Both the position numbers and the translations under genes were made by a program. The notes beneath the pieces are model-generated. The model searched no databases. It was not told the DNA's origin and saw only the letters and a list, made by a program, of their open reading frames with translations. Positions 27,101 through 38,201 of a stretch of 64,000 nt of DNA are shown piece by piece; position 1 is the first letter of the stretch, and every line of letters starts with the position of its first letter. The stretch lies in the NCBI RefSeq assembly GCF_032362555.1, contig NC_083510.1, positions 6,165,501-6,229,500 of the forward strand, in the 5' to 3' direction. Origin of the DNA: Amyelois transitella. Taxonomy: Eukaryota > Arthropoda > Insecta > Lepidoptera > Pyralidae.

Positions 27101-30100
27101 ACCCTTAACATTTTTTTAACTAGACATTACTTATAAAATTATTAATATGGCAAAACAACGTTTGCCGGGACAGCTAGTTTTATATAGTTTTCCTGATATA
27201 TAAATAAGTAACGATATTCAGAAAAAAGCATATGTGGAAAAAATAACTATGTGTTCCACAATATTTTTATCAGTGTACAAAATGCGTGGATTTTGTACTT
27301 TTATCTTGTTTTTCGATGATTCAGCATTATTCTTTGAGATAAGATATTGCGAGTTAAACTCGATTGCAATAACGTTGAAAGTAGAGATCAAGTGTCGTTC
27401 ATTTGAACTCGTTAAAATATCTATTCATGAATTTTGAGCAATCATCAAAAGGAATTTAAATAAGTAATGTATTCCTTATTACCATTAAAATGAAAAGTAG
27501 CTTATATAAATGAATATTTCGTACTTACGTACATGCAGTTTCACTGCACGATGTACCTTATGTTTATCAAAGACGGTGAAATCCTGCGAAGCTTTTCAAC
27601 TTAAGTAAAATAAATGACTCCTAGCACTTTAAATATCGTAACTTAAGCGTGAATATTTCTGAATAGAATTATGGTTTAACAGTAAAAGTTATTCAAATAA
27701 TTTGCGCCATCAAATAAACAAGTTAGAAAATGTTTGTAAGTATGTACTTCAATTATATTTTATCGGAAATTATCCTGTCGGAGACAATAATGTTGCCACG
27801 GTTGGTAATATTATGATTTTTATCTTCTTATCAAAATCAATTTTTGACCAGTGATGCAATGTGACACTATATTGTGTAACATACACAGGCTGAGGTATTA
27901 CGAGTATGTATGTGATGTAATGATATGATTTCATTGTTTTCTGAACTAATTTTATTCTATCGCACGCTTACTTTAAGCGGAATGAAACTTCGGATTCTTC
28001 TTTTAGGCAATGTACTAGCAACCTATAACTATTTAAATCTCAATTCTATCATTAAGGTAAACACCGGAACGTGGCCCTATCAGTTTTGTCAAAACTATTG
28101 GCTGTAACCACCTCGCAAGGGATATAGACGTGATAATATGTATGTACTCGTATGTACAGTGACTACACGTAATGAATTTGTTACCAAACTAACTTCTTAA
28201 TTATTTTGCATTTATTTATGAAATGAATGCAAGTTACTTTAATAACTTAACCTAAATTAGGGACTGTAAGGCTAGTTCATTTTTAATTAGTACTAACTTG
28301 GCTACAAATTACACACTTGAAGTCCTGGCCACTGGTTAATACATTTTCAGGTGTCTCGATTGCTGGTGAAGGTGCCGGCTGTTGACTGTTATTGTTGTTA
28401 TCATTAACAACAACTTCATCCTAGAAAATGACAGTTTCTTTGTATTAGTTTAAGACATTTAATTATAGCCTTTCTGGGATCTTAATAAAATCGGTAATGA
28501 TCTCACATGTTGTTTGAGATCCCCGAGTCTAGCTCTAAGAATGGACGATTTGATAAGGATGTTGCATTTTACATATCTACCTACTATTATCTAACCTTGT
28601 AACCCAAAGAGAAGACGAGAACCAGGCTTAGGAAATGTGAATTATATTTTTATCTTCTTACGACAACCACAGATAAATTTGGAGTACTTAGTTCTATTCT
28701 ACTCTGAGACCACACGACTTCAGAACTGGATCTAAATAAAATGTTTCCAAATAGAAAATTTATATTTACCTCTCTGTCGTCAATTAAAGATGAAATCCTC
28801 TTAAAAGTTGGTCTATAATTAAAAGTAAGTCTGGAACACCATGGATTTTCTAATACTTGATTGTATATGAAAGCCGACGTCCTTGTTGTCTGGAGACTAG
28901 TTTCCAAACATGCATTTTCATTTACAGGAAGGTTATATTTGATATTTTCCATAAAGTAATTATGTCCAGACCGTTGATTGGTAGTTGAAGATACATTTTG
29001 CAAGGGGTCTTCTATTCCTTGCGTTGAATTATAATCAATTGATGGCGAAGGAACCTCTGGTAAAAATTGCTCACTCATATTTGGCGAAGGCGATGGCGCA
29101 TGAAATGATGAAAAGTCTTCACTAAATACACTACTGGTTGAATCAGCATTCTTTGAATAATGTTCATTGCCATTCCATTTGGAGATGTTGTCCTTTCGAA
29201 AATTATTAGTCTCCGATATACTTTCTCTGTAGTTGTTTTCAGACTCGTGGTCGGTTCTTTTTCTTGTTTTATCCGAGGTTGTGTCATCAGTCCGTGGATT
29301 TTTACTATTTACGTTCGTCAAAAGAACAGATGAAGGAGTACGATAGGGTTCATTTGGTATTGCTAGCACGCCTGTCGCCAGACCGTTAGCGTTACCGTTT
29401 CGAGGATATGTCTCAAGACATAAATCACGCGGAAAAAAGTTTTTTTGTCGGTCGAAATGAAAGGTTGGGAGATTTTGTGAAGAAGGTCGTAGAATTGGAT
29501 TGATCCAATTGTTAAACCGTGCTTGGTTGTCATGATAATCTGATGAGTCATCAAGTGAATGTTGAGAACGTATGTCCTGATTGTTCTCTCCTTTCTTGAT
29601 GTTAATGTATTCATGATCACTGTTACTTCCAGCATCTAAAGCTACTACATTTCTACTTTTTTGATTGCTTGCTTTCTCAGCCAAATATTTGTTTGAATAC
29701 AAACTGTTATTTTCTAGAGTATTTCGTTTTCTGAGACATTGAAGATCTACAAATATATCAAGAGCCTTAACTACATCTATAAAATTTTGTAATTTATGTT
29801 TCTGTATAGCCACTTCGCCATTGTAAACGTAATAAAGGACTGAGGAGAAAGCTTCAAGATCAAAATCTGGCAAGAAAATACATGTCGGTGTTTCTCCTCC
29901 GGGACAGGAAAGTAGTATCCGCTGTAACAATATTTTTATTGGTTACTTTTTACCTTGTTATCAATCAGATCATAGCCATAGAAATTGGATCAATTTATGT
30001 TTAGACTTCGTTCGTGAGAGTGGCTTACTCTTAGGAAACTACTGGCACTGGCGAGGACAGCTCGATGTGCGTTGAAGGAACGACCACCACAATAAAGTTG

Positions 30101-30139
30101 CACATCGCACCACTCCCCAGTCGACAACCAATCGCACAT
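24149..30139 (-). CDS. BTB/POZ and C2H2 zinc-finger transcription factor
   Basis: This is probably a DNA-binding nuclear protein; the specific orthologue was not recognised. Exons from 5' to 3' on the minus strand are 30029-30139, 28770-29921, 28298-28420, 26297-26517, 25667-25752, 25007-25174 and 24149-24372. All are phase-consistent, giving 694 residues. The BTB domain spans about residues 1-105 ([38 protein letters not shown]) and is split by the first intron. About 350 residues of Ser/Asn-rich linker follow, then eight fingers. The first finger is itself split by an intron (CVICSQ / [15 protein letters not shown]). The last is C2HC ([21 protein letters not shown]). The donor after CVICSQ is weak (CAA^GTTAGT), but the joined finger has perfect C-x2-C-x12-H-x3-H spacing. 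The ATG at 30139 sits immediately after an acceptor-like GTTGTCAG, so an upstream non-coding or coding exon is likely; CAG^GTACTA at 30780 is one possible donor. Confidence 0.85.
24651..24899 (+). repeat. Dispersed lepidopteran repeat, near-complete copy
   Basis: It runs from TCACGTCTATATCCCTTGCG through GTAGACAGAGCCAACAG, GATAGAATTGAGATTC and CTAGCCCATCGCC to GGTGCCGGGAACCACACGGC. It lies in an intron of the BTB zinc-finger gene and is the best reference copy of the family in this window. Confidence 0.7.
25490..25662 (+). mobile_element. LINE-type 3' end with (TCTA) tail
   Basis: It contains GCCATTTCCAATCTCCTG, AGCGATAAGTCCGCCTTTGT and GCAATAAAGAG, followed by TTTTATCTATCTATCTATAA. The AATAAA signal with a short tandem tail is typical of a retroposon end. 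A related end lies at about 51780-51870 in the reverse frame of reading. It is intronic to the BTB gene. Confidence 0.5.
26830..26893 (-). repeat. Dispersed lepidopteran repeat, short fragment
   Basis: GACTGTTGGCCCTGTCTACC and GGACGTGACTATATGTATG are the reverse complement of the start of the family copy at 24651. Confidence 0.5.
26945..27180 (+). mobile_element. Non-autonomous transposon fragment
   Basis: It starts near TCTCTTATATATAAAATTCT, continues with TCGTGTCACAATGTTTGTC and ACTCCTCCGAAACGGC, and ends with GTTTGCCGGGACAGCTAG followed by T. The CTAG^T end is Helitron-like. It is intronic to the BTB gene. Confidence 0.5.
27985..28143 (-). repeat. Dispersed lepidopteran repeat, partial copy
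   Basis: It reads as the reverse complement of the 24651 copy (ATTTAAATCTCAATTCTATC, AAACTATTGGCTGTAACC, GATATAGACGTGATAATATG). It is intronic to the BTB gene. Confidence 0.55.
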
Positions 30140-30165
30140 CTGACAACAAAAATTTTCATACATAC

Positions 30166-30414
30166 ATATAATCACGTTTATATTCCTTGCGGGGTAGACA
30201 AAGACAACAGTCTTGAAAAGACCGATAGACCACGTTCAGCTGCTTGGCTTAATGATAGAATTGAGATTCAAATAGTGACAGGTTGCTAGTCTATCGCCTA
30301 AAAGAAGAATCCCAAGTTTATAAGCGTATTCCTTAGTCGCCTTTTACGACATTCGTAGGAACGAGATGGAGTGGGCCTATTTTTTTTTAATGGTGCCGGG
30401 AATCACACGGCAAC
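30166..30414 (+). repeat. Dispersed lepidopteran repeat, near-complete copy
   Basis: It runs from about AATCACGTTTATATTCCTTG to GTGCCGGGAATCACACGGC. The insertion lies only about 27 bp upstream (on the minus strand) of the acceptor before the first recognised BTB exon. Confidence 0.65.
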
Positions 30415-33400
30415 AAAAAAATATTACCCTTGTTTGTAATAACAATTAAATCGGGTCGATTTCAGGATTGTATGCAATTGTGACTGATTTGAAAATCAAA
30501 GCACTATCACGACTGACCCTTACTTTGTTTCCTCTATGACTAGCGTATAATTTTTTTACGAAACCAGTAAACTATTATATAAGTTGTTATCATGATATTA
30601 AATTTCTATATAAAAAAGTGCTAGTCATCGGCTTACCACCATGCAGTTACGGTGGACACCCATTGCAAGCTAGAAGACTAACTCGAACGTGTGTAAACAT
30701 AACATTATTTGCGGCATACTTTTGTCAATTTTTCGACAGCACGCAAACAAACGCGTTTCGGTGCTATATCTACTAGTACCTGAACGCTCGGGCTCACACG
30801 CAGTTAGGCAAAATTAACTAAACAAATACGAGCAGGTCAACGTTTTTAAAGTAGCACCAGTTGTGAAAGTTCAGAGCAAATAGATTTAGTCAAACAAGAG
30901 GAAAATTAGAAGTCTGATCTCGCCCATCCATCGACAGCTGCATTTAGGAATGTGTGACGGCGCACCAACCTCATAGAAGCAAATTCCAATTAGGGTTAGC
31001 TAGCTCAATGTTTGGTATGGTGATTATTTTGATCTTAATACCTATATAATACAAATTTGACAGCCTATAGGTATGGTATAGTATTTTGCCTATGATAAAA
31101 GTAGCTAAAGAGAGAGCTGGAATCTCGAAAAGATCTCTTGGTATTTTTTAAGGCCCATAGGCAAGCAAATCTATCACTATATATTTCAAATTATATTTTT
31201 ATAATTTAAAATATACAAAAAAAAACTTTTATATCTGGTCATAAAATAAGAAAGTACTTACAACTCCTAAATTGTTATATTAAAAATTATTTACACTTAA
31301 TCACACTATAGATGTGGAAATAATCAATTATCATAGCGTCAATCATTGATGTTTCTGTTAATAGAGATAGCTATCTCCTAGGAGATAAATTTCCGAAGTT
31401 AAAGATCATTATGTATTAATTAATATGTATCCGTGTAACCAGATATTCCTATGAATTGATAAAGTACCTACCTACCTGCAGTGTAAAACGCATGAAATAA
31501 ATATGATTATTAAATTATTATTATTATTTAATATTCAACATAAATAAGTATTAATTTAATATATGTCGGATTGAAGTTAAAAAAACTTGTTAGAAATATG
31601 AAACATATACATAGTCCTACAGTACAGCCAACTTTAAGTACTTTGAGGGCCCTTTGCATGGAAAAAATTAAGAACTTTGGAACTAGGAGAAAAATTGGTA
31701 AAGAAAATAGGATTTGCGAAATACAACCGTCTTGCAAGACAAGACATGCCTTCCGATGGAGCTTTATAGGTTTATGTAGTCAAATACCAAAAACGGCGCC
31801 CTTATTGTTCGTCATGTGTCATGTCAGTCTCTTCGCCTATATTTTATAACCATTATTTTTCGTATAGCGACCTGGCTTACCTACTGTGCCATAGATACCT
31901 ACTAAGTAGTTTCTTTTTAAATTTCGATCATAGCAGTAAAAGTATCCATATGAAACTTAAAATAATTCAAGGAAAACTTGAAACAAAATCGGAAACATCA
32001 ATGTTGTTTGTATTGATTTAAAATTAAGAGAATGGTGTACTTCAGAGGCTAGCAGGAAGAGAAACTGGATTTAAAGAAAACTACTGATACAAACTTATTG
32101 TCTTCCTATAATTAGGTAGATTTTTGCAAAATTGCGATCGGATGGCTAAGTGGTGAAAACGTGATTCTGTTTCTCCCTGTGTAAATTTTTGCGCTGAGAC
32201 GGCGTAGGTAATGCGTGGCAAAAAGCGGTGGATATATCTTTTGTATACATGTATGTATGTCACAGAATACAGCTAGTGATGTGGACAGCTTGGTATCCAA
32301 CAGAATTTAATTTTACCCAAGCACGGAATTATTTACGATCCTTATCTTAACAGACTTTTGGGGGACAAAACTGCCAAATTTCTCTTTTTGAAATACAATT
32401 TACCTTACTTAATATATTACTAAATTTCAATTATGATTAATAATTTTTTCAAGTTCCTGTAATTTAAGCAAAATTTAAGCAAGCAGTATTAATTTATTTT
32501 ATTAGAACAGTCATTTAATTAGAATTTATTTTTAGTTTTCTCATCTCTCATAGTTATTAAAGTGATGGTATAAATTATAATTTTAATCGTTTATGGAATT
32601 TAATAGTTTTTTCATTCTACCTAATCCCCTATATACAATAACAAAATAAAATTAATAATGTAAAAGATCCGTAAAAAATCCGTGAGAAAAGTAACGGATA
32701 CAGATACGGATACGGATCTTAATTGATACGGATACGGATATACCTACGGAACATCACTACTTATAACTTACCACATATTTTTATTAAGAATAACTAATTT
32801 TATAAATAAACAAAATATTATAAAAACTGCTCATTTTACCTACAATTATCACGAGAGATTACAAATTATCACTTCAAACTTTGCCATTTACGAAACGTCA
32901 CATGACACGCACTGAACAATATTTTCCGTTTTATCAATCAATTTTACTACCTAACTACAGTGATACCTATTTTCTTAATAAATTGAAATATAACAGACTA
33001 TAATACGTTTTCTCATTTCATCTTAGAGTACTAGAGTAGGAAAGTAAATACATTCAATATAAGCGTAAACGTATTTTACGAGAGTAAAGATATGTAGTTA
33101 GTTATTAACGATCATGTAAGTTCTAAATACTTGAAGTGTACCTACACACTTCAAGTATTAAGAATTTCTCTCCTTTAATAATAACAATGTATCCTTCCAA
33201 ATTTTTGTGAGAGTTACTTAAGTAAGTATCCTACAACCGGTACAACCAACATGATACGTTTGACATGATAAGTTTGTGTGAATGTATAATTTACGTCAAC
33301 ACTTCTCTATCCCTTTCTTAGACAGAATGAACAGTCCCGAAAAGACTGAAAGGCCACGTTTAGCATAAAATTTATATGAGATTGGCAAATATTTTTAAAA

Positions 33401-34030
33401 CTAAATAGTATCTACCTAGTCATCGTAGATCACTTTTATATCATTTAAAGTCGACTTTTTGTGCGTAAATGTTAACAAGAGAATAGGTATCAAAATAATT
33501 TGGTAGACTTACATTTTTTAATTGTTTGGCGTATCTTAACAAATACTTAAAAGACTATTCCAATTTTTTATTACACTATGAAAAACACATGATCGCGACA
33601 AAAAGTGCGGGAAAACACTGCGAACGAAACTTGACTAGTTCAAGCGCAAGAGTCCTTCATACTGATAGCCGGTGCTCGATGGCGGCTGCACGCGCATACT
33701 TCAGTCCATCATCGCTTGGCGAATATCTGGTGTCTCACGCACTATGATAATGACACTCGTAAACACTTACTGTCCAATTTAACACTGTTTATCCAACAAA
33801 TTAACATCTTAATTTCTGAACCGCCGCTAAATTGGTCGTTTTTTTCATCCGAGCCAACCATATTCCGACAACATAAGTACCTATAGGTAACAATTATGAA
33901 CAAATTATTTTAAGAAATGTCACTTCAGTTCACGCGTTCTCAAGTTCATGAACATTTAATTTACTTATCTTAGATAAGATTACGACGGACTCTTTATTAT
34001 TTCATTATAAGTATAGGTACTTAGTATGTG
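30415..34030. other. AT-rich spacer with small repeats, no gene seen
   Basis: No coding gene was recognised on either strand. Visible structures are an imperfect GGATAC-type minisatellite at about 32695-32755, a 14-bp-stem hairpin at 33126-33159, and a fragment of the dispersed repeat at about 33297-33365. Upstream exons and the promoter of the BTB gene may lie here. Confidence 0.5.
32693..32756. repeat. Imperfect GGATAC hexanucleotide minisatellite
   Basis: Units such as CGGATA, CAGATA and CGGATC recur along about 60 bp (ACGGATACGGATC, then GATACGGATACGGATATACC). Confidence 0.6.
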
Positions 34031-34313
34031 TCTATACTAATATTATAAAGCTGAAGAGTTTGTTTGTTTGTTTTGTTTGAACACGCTAATCTCAGGAACT
34101 ACTGCTTTGAATTGAAAAAAATCTTTTTGCGTTGAATAAACCATTTATCGAGGAAGGCTTGAGGTTATATAACATCACGCTGCAACTCTAAGGAGCGAAA
34201 AAATAATGGAAAATGTGAAAAAAACGGTTAAATTATTCATCCTTGAGGGCTACAATGATGCCAAAATAACTATTCCACGCGGACGAAGTCGCGGTTATTA
34301 TAGAGCTAGTTTA
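34031..34313 (+). mobile_element. Non-autonomous Helitron-like element
   Basis: It starts TCTATACTAATATTATAAAG, has CTAATCTCAGGAACTACTG internally, and ends GACGAAGTCGCGGTTATTAT, AGAG and CTAG before T. TC at the 5' end, CTAG at the 3' end and no visible target duplication fit a Helitron. Confidence 0.6.
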
Positions 34314-35739
34314 TTATAGAAGACAGATACAAATAATTGGGTTTCTATCCTACCTATCTAAGAATATATACTATATATAGTCATACTCGTAAATAGGTTC
34401 GTATTGTGTGTGAGTGAGCACGCATTCATATTATATAGTTTTCCAATGAAGGTCCAACGGTAATTTAGAATAGGACAATTCCATCAATTTTTATGGATGT
34501 AATAAAATGTCACTCAGGAAATACGGCTGTAGCGGGAGCGATGATTCGGGTCGACCGCCACCAAAGGGAAGATCTTCCGCCAGGCTAGGTGTTATGCCAG
34601 GGGAACCGCGGCTCCGATGTTGTGTCGGAGGTTGTATTTACGCCTTAATCCATGAAATCTTTGAAATCGCGATTTAGATTCTTCGCTGCTATTGGTTGAG
34701 CGCATCAATTTCTTCGCGATGATTGACAGTAGTTTTTTTGATTGTATGTTGTGACGAGTGGCGTAGAGATGTCGCCACACGGCTATCGCCTTTTCAGCTT
34801 TTACCATGATTATGGGTTAGTTTCCCCGCAAAGGTCAAATAGGAATCGCCTTATGTAAAAACCTCACTTAAGTACCTAATGCAGGATCATAGACACAACC
34901 CGAAATCCTCTCCAGAGAAAGAGTATGTAACCGGGATGTGTACCAGGAGGAAAAGAAAAGGTTCAGAGAAGATATAAAGTAAATTTGGAAGCATTCGACT
35001 GGTTTTAGTTTGTATCTTCGGTTTACACCTTCTCTACCTTGGTCCGGTGAAGGTATCATAGCGCCAAAAAGTTAAATGGGTTTTATGGTTTAAGGTAATT
35101 TGCTTCACAAAAATTAAGAGGTAACGGAGCCCATTAGCTTTCTCGGAAAAACGTTTAATTGTGTAATAAAGAGATAAGATCTAAACATATCAACTTAAGT
35201 ATCTAGAAAGTTAACAAAATCTTTTTTATAGCTTGGTAGTACGTGTCTTCCTGATCCCATAGGAATTTCGGGAAATTTCCCTTGCTGCTTTACACTTCAT
35301 GACCAAAATTTCGGCTGTGCGCTGCTGACACACTATACTCGTATAACAAAATTTATGCGAACCTAAGTATCTATTTTTACTTCAACAGGAAAAATGGGAT
35401 TGTATGTACTTAGTCTTTTACTTGATTTGTCAATTTTTAGCTAATTTTTATTGTTTACCAAATTATCAACTTGGAAGGTATATTTCTATTAAGTACTTAA
35501 ATAAATTACCACAAAAGAATGTTTTCTGTTCAAATTTGCAAATTCACATTCTTTTTTTTTAGTAAATTGTGGTTATTGAGGGTGGACTTGAAGAAAAAAA
35601 ACAAATAGTAAAATATTTTTATTATTTGAATAAATTGTATAAAATCAAATCCTGGGGGCCCATTTGAATAGACTTGACAATCAAAAATTGTATAATGCAG
35701 CCGAAAGTTAAAAGTAATAATATAGGTAATAATGTTATG
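34314..35739. other. Repeat-derived and 3'-flanking DNA
   Basis: No gene was recognised. About 34540-34830 is GC-richer and carries a 71-codon minus-strand frame (34592-34807, Lys/Arg-rich) that resembles a decayed transposon remnant. About 34810-34870 shares GGGTTAGTTTCCCC and GCAAAGG with the SINE tail at 59.55 kb. On the minus strand AATAAA (complement at 35618-35623) is a likely poly(A) signal for DUS4L, about 120 bp beyond its stop. Confidence 0.45.
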
Positions 35740-37056
35740 TTAAGATTCATCAAATATGTTTAATCCTACATTCTCATCATTGGTATCCACATAAGTGAGA
35801 AAAAAACTACCATCTGAAGCATCATAGTCATATTTCTTACAAACACAATATGTTACACTTCTGGCACAACATCTACACTTTTTAGCATGTTTTAAAGTAA
35901 TTTCTTCTGGGAAATCACATGTTACAAATTCATCTAAAGAACAATTACTACATTCATTTGTACAATTAATACTGCCTAATATATTTCTATCTAAATAATC
36001 ATCAACAGTTTCAAAACTACCTAAGTGATTAAATATTCGTTTTTGTTGCTTACTCAATACTTTCTCAAGCATAAATACTAAATGGTGGTGATAACACTGG
36101 AATGTGATCCTATCTTTCATTTGATTTTTCAAATCAATCCATTGTTTGACACAATTAAGAGGTGTTGTATTAGCCCCACTAAACAAAGCTGGATTTGTGA
36201 GCAGACCACTGGCAGCCATCACACCATCACAACACACAGTATTGTGGAGCTCATCAGCATCAGCCAGGGATTTAACACCACCATTTGCAACAATTGGCAC
36301 TTGTACTGACTGACACACTTCTTTTAAAGCATTTGTATTAATACAATCACCACTTTTCTGCTCTGGTGTTCGTCCATGCACTGTTAGAAATGTAACACCA
36401 CATTTTTCCAACTGCTGGCATAGATTAATAGTTTTCTTTAATTCCTTTAAAACTCTTATTTTCACGGACACACTAAAGTTGTTTGGTAAATTACTTCTGA
36501 CCCCTCGTACTATATCATGAATAACCTCAGGTTTGCTAAGCATTGAACAGCCATATCCATCATTGATAGCCCATTTTTGAGGGCAGCCACAATTCAAGTC
36601 TACGCCATCTGTGTATGGATATATTAATCTGGAAGCGTCAATAAAATCATCAGCATTGTTGGCAGCAAACTGAGCAATTAGGGGAGTATCACTGCTGGTT
36701 GTTGAAAACTCACTCGCTCTGGCTTTCATATTCTGACAGAATGAATCTGCTAATATCATAGGCGTAAATGTTAAATCCACTCCAAAACTGAAACAAAACA
36801 CGAACATAAAATACACGTTTTCATAGCCAGTTTATGCTGTCTACATTGGCATTTTTAAAGTACATTTATTGACATATTTTTTGAGCAAATAAAAAATATT
36901 ATTTTCTGCATAAAATGCTGCAAAATTTACTTACTTCTTAACAAGTGTTCTAAATTGCACTTTGCTATATCGAACCATAGGTGCACATACTTTCAAGTAA
37001 GATTTTTTTACTTTGGTATTGTGAAATAATTCAGATATATTTGATTTATCTTTCAT
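35740..37056 (-). CDS. DUS4L: tRNA-dihydrouridine synthase, DUS4L family
   Basis: This flavoenzyme reduces uridine to dihydrouridine in the D loop of tRNAs using FMN and NAD(P)H. There are two exons, 36935-37056 and 35740-36787, joined GT-AG in phase 2, giving 389 residues. Signatures are CAPMVRYSKVQFRTLVKK across the junction, FTPMILADSF, PLIAQFAAN, and DLNCGCPQKWAINDGYG, in which Cys109 is the expected catalytic cysteine. FSVSVKIRV, FLTVHGRTPEQKSG, VPIVANGGVKSLADA and DGVMAASGLLTNPALF complete the TIM-barrel signature. After the usual family end (RIFNHLGSFETVDDYL), about 85 further residues include ten cysteines between about 305 and 355. Human DUS4L, as I know it, ends near this point. The gene is head to head with TMEM242, about 1.1 kb away. 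Confidence 0.93.
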
Positions 37057-38201
37057 GATTTACAGAATATAATATCGTTTTTTTCATAAATAAAATGCAA
37101 CGGCATTGATCAAAGAATAGTGAAATAAATGAACATAAAAACAAATTTTCGTGTAATAAAGTTGTTTTTGATGAGGTTAGATATGAATGATAACATAAAA
37201 TGATTGACATGAACTAGTGTTGTTGCCGCTCGATCAGAAGCACAGAGGACTTTTGTTGATCAGAAGCTTCCACTAAAATCAGCTGTATTAAATTAACCGA
37301 GTTGCAATTCTCATTTGGCATTATGGTGCTTTTAGCGCATGACTCCAAACAGAAATGATCTAAGGTGGAGTGCTCGACGACATGTTTAAAATATATTTTT
37401 TATTCTATAACTGTGTAATGTGACATCTTCGCGAAATTTTAGCTTACAATATGATACGTGCTATTAGTGTTCTATTTCAATAATGTTGTAAATACTACTC
37501 ACTTTAATTATATCTCACAGAATCACAGACATATAAAGTAATATTTTAAATCTGTGGACTGAATAATGTTTTTGACATGTAACCGAAGATATAATGATTT
37601 TTAGATGACAACCATCGATGCTATCGAAAGTTCGGCAACACTAGTTTGGTACGTCAACGTCCTAAGTGACGTTGACATATACTTTAATTTATAAACCAGT
37701 GTTTCTCAAAACATGATACTTAGGCGTACTACTACTAGTAATACGTTTTTTTTTCGGTTTTTATATTGCTGGGACAGCAATAATTATTCGCGTGATATAG
37801 GCAGGTAGTGCTTATCTTTCAGCAATTATTGGAATTTTAACATTTGTTATGACATCGACAACAATTATATAGTTAAAATATTGAATACCTCACATACATG
37901 TCTTACTGTGTTTTAGTTCATTCTATTGATTAAATGATCATCAATTGTATCAATTATAAAATAATAATAGTAAAATTTTAAGGTTAGAGGCTAATAGAGA
38001 GCGTTAGAACTAACGTTACTTATTTCAAATAAGGTTTGAGAAACCTTGACTTGGCTCACAATTCACAATACAACTAAAATTGTGGCTTTGTTGGAGTAGA
38101 ATAATCTAGTGATTTGGTTATTTAATTACACTATTATTAACTGTTAAAATTATTCAGAGTATTTTTAGGTACTCTTTAGTATTTTTTATAGAATCGTAAA
38201 C
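37057..38201. promoter_or_regulatory. Divergent intergenic region DUS4L / TMEM242
   Basis: About 1.1 kb of AT-rich DNA separates the two start codons and must contain both promoters. No TATA box could be assigned. It also carries the decayed TMEM242 exon copy at 37802-37872. Confidence 0.5.
37802..37872 (+). pseudogene. TMEM242: Decayed duplicate of TMEM242 exon 2
   Basis: The stretch CAGGTAGTGCTTATCTTTCA, followed by GCAATTATTGGAATTTTAAC and ATTTGT, aligns with the acceptor and first about 50 bp of TMEM242 exon 2 (38452 onward: CAGGTGGTGCTTTTCTATCA, GCAGTTGCTGGAATTTCAGC, ATTTGT). Roughly four in five bases are identical. Beyond that the match fades and no donor is kept. It lies about 400 bp upstream of exon 1 in the same orientation. 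Confidence 0.65.

Noticed and set aside
31571..32300. Several 60-90 codon ORFs on both strands
   Set aside because: No family resemblance, AT-driven, mutually overlapping.
33126..33159. Hairpin as a microRNA precursor
   Set aside because: Only a 14-bp stem with a 6-nt loop; too short for a pre-miRNA.
34592..34807. 71-codon Lys/Arg-rich minus-strand ORF
   Set aside because: Flanked by repeat-like sequence with no splice partner; best seen as transposon debris.
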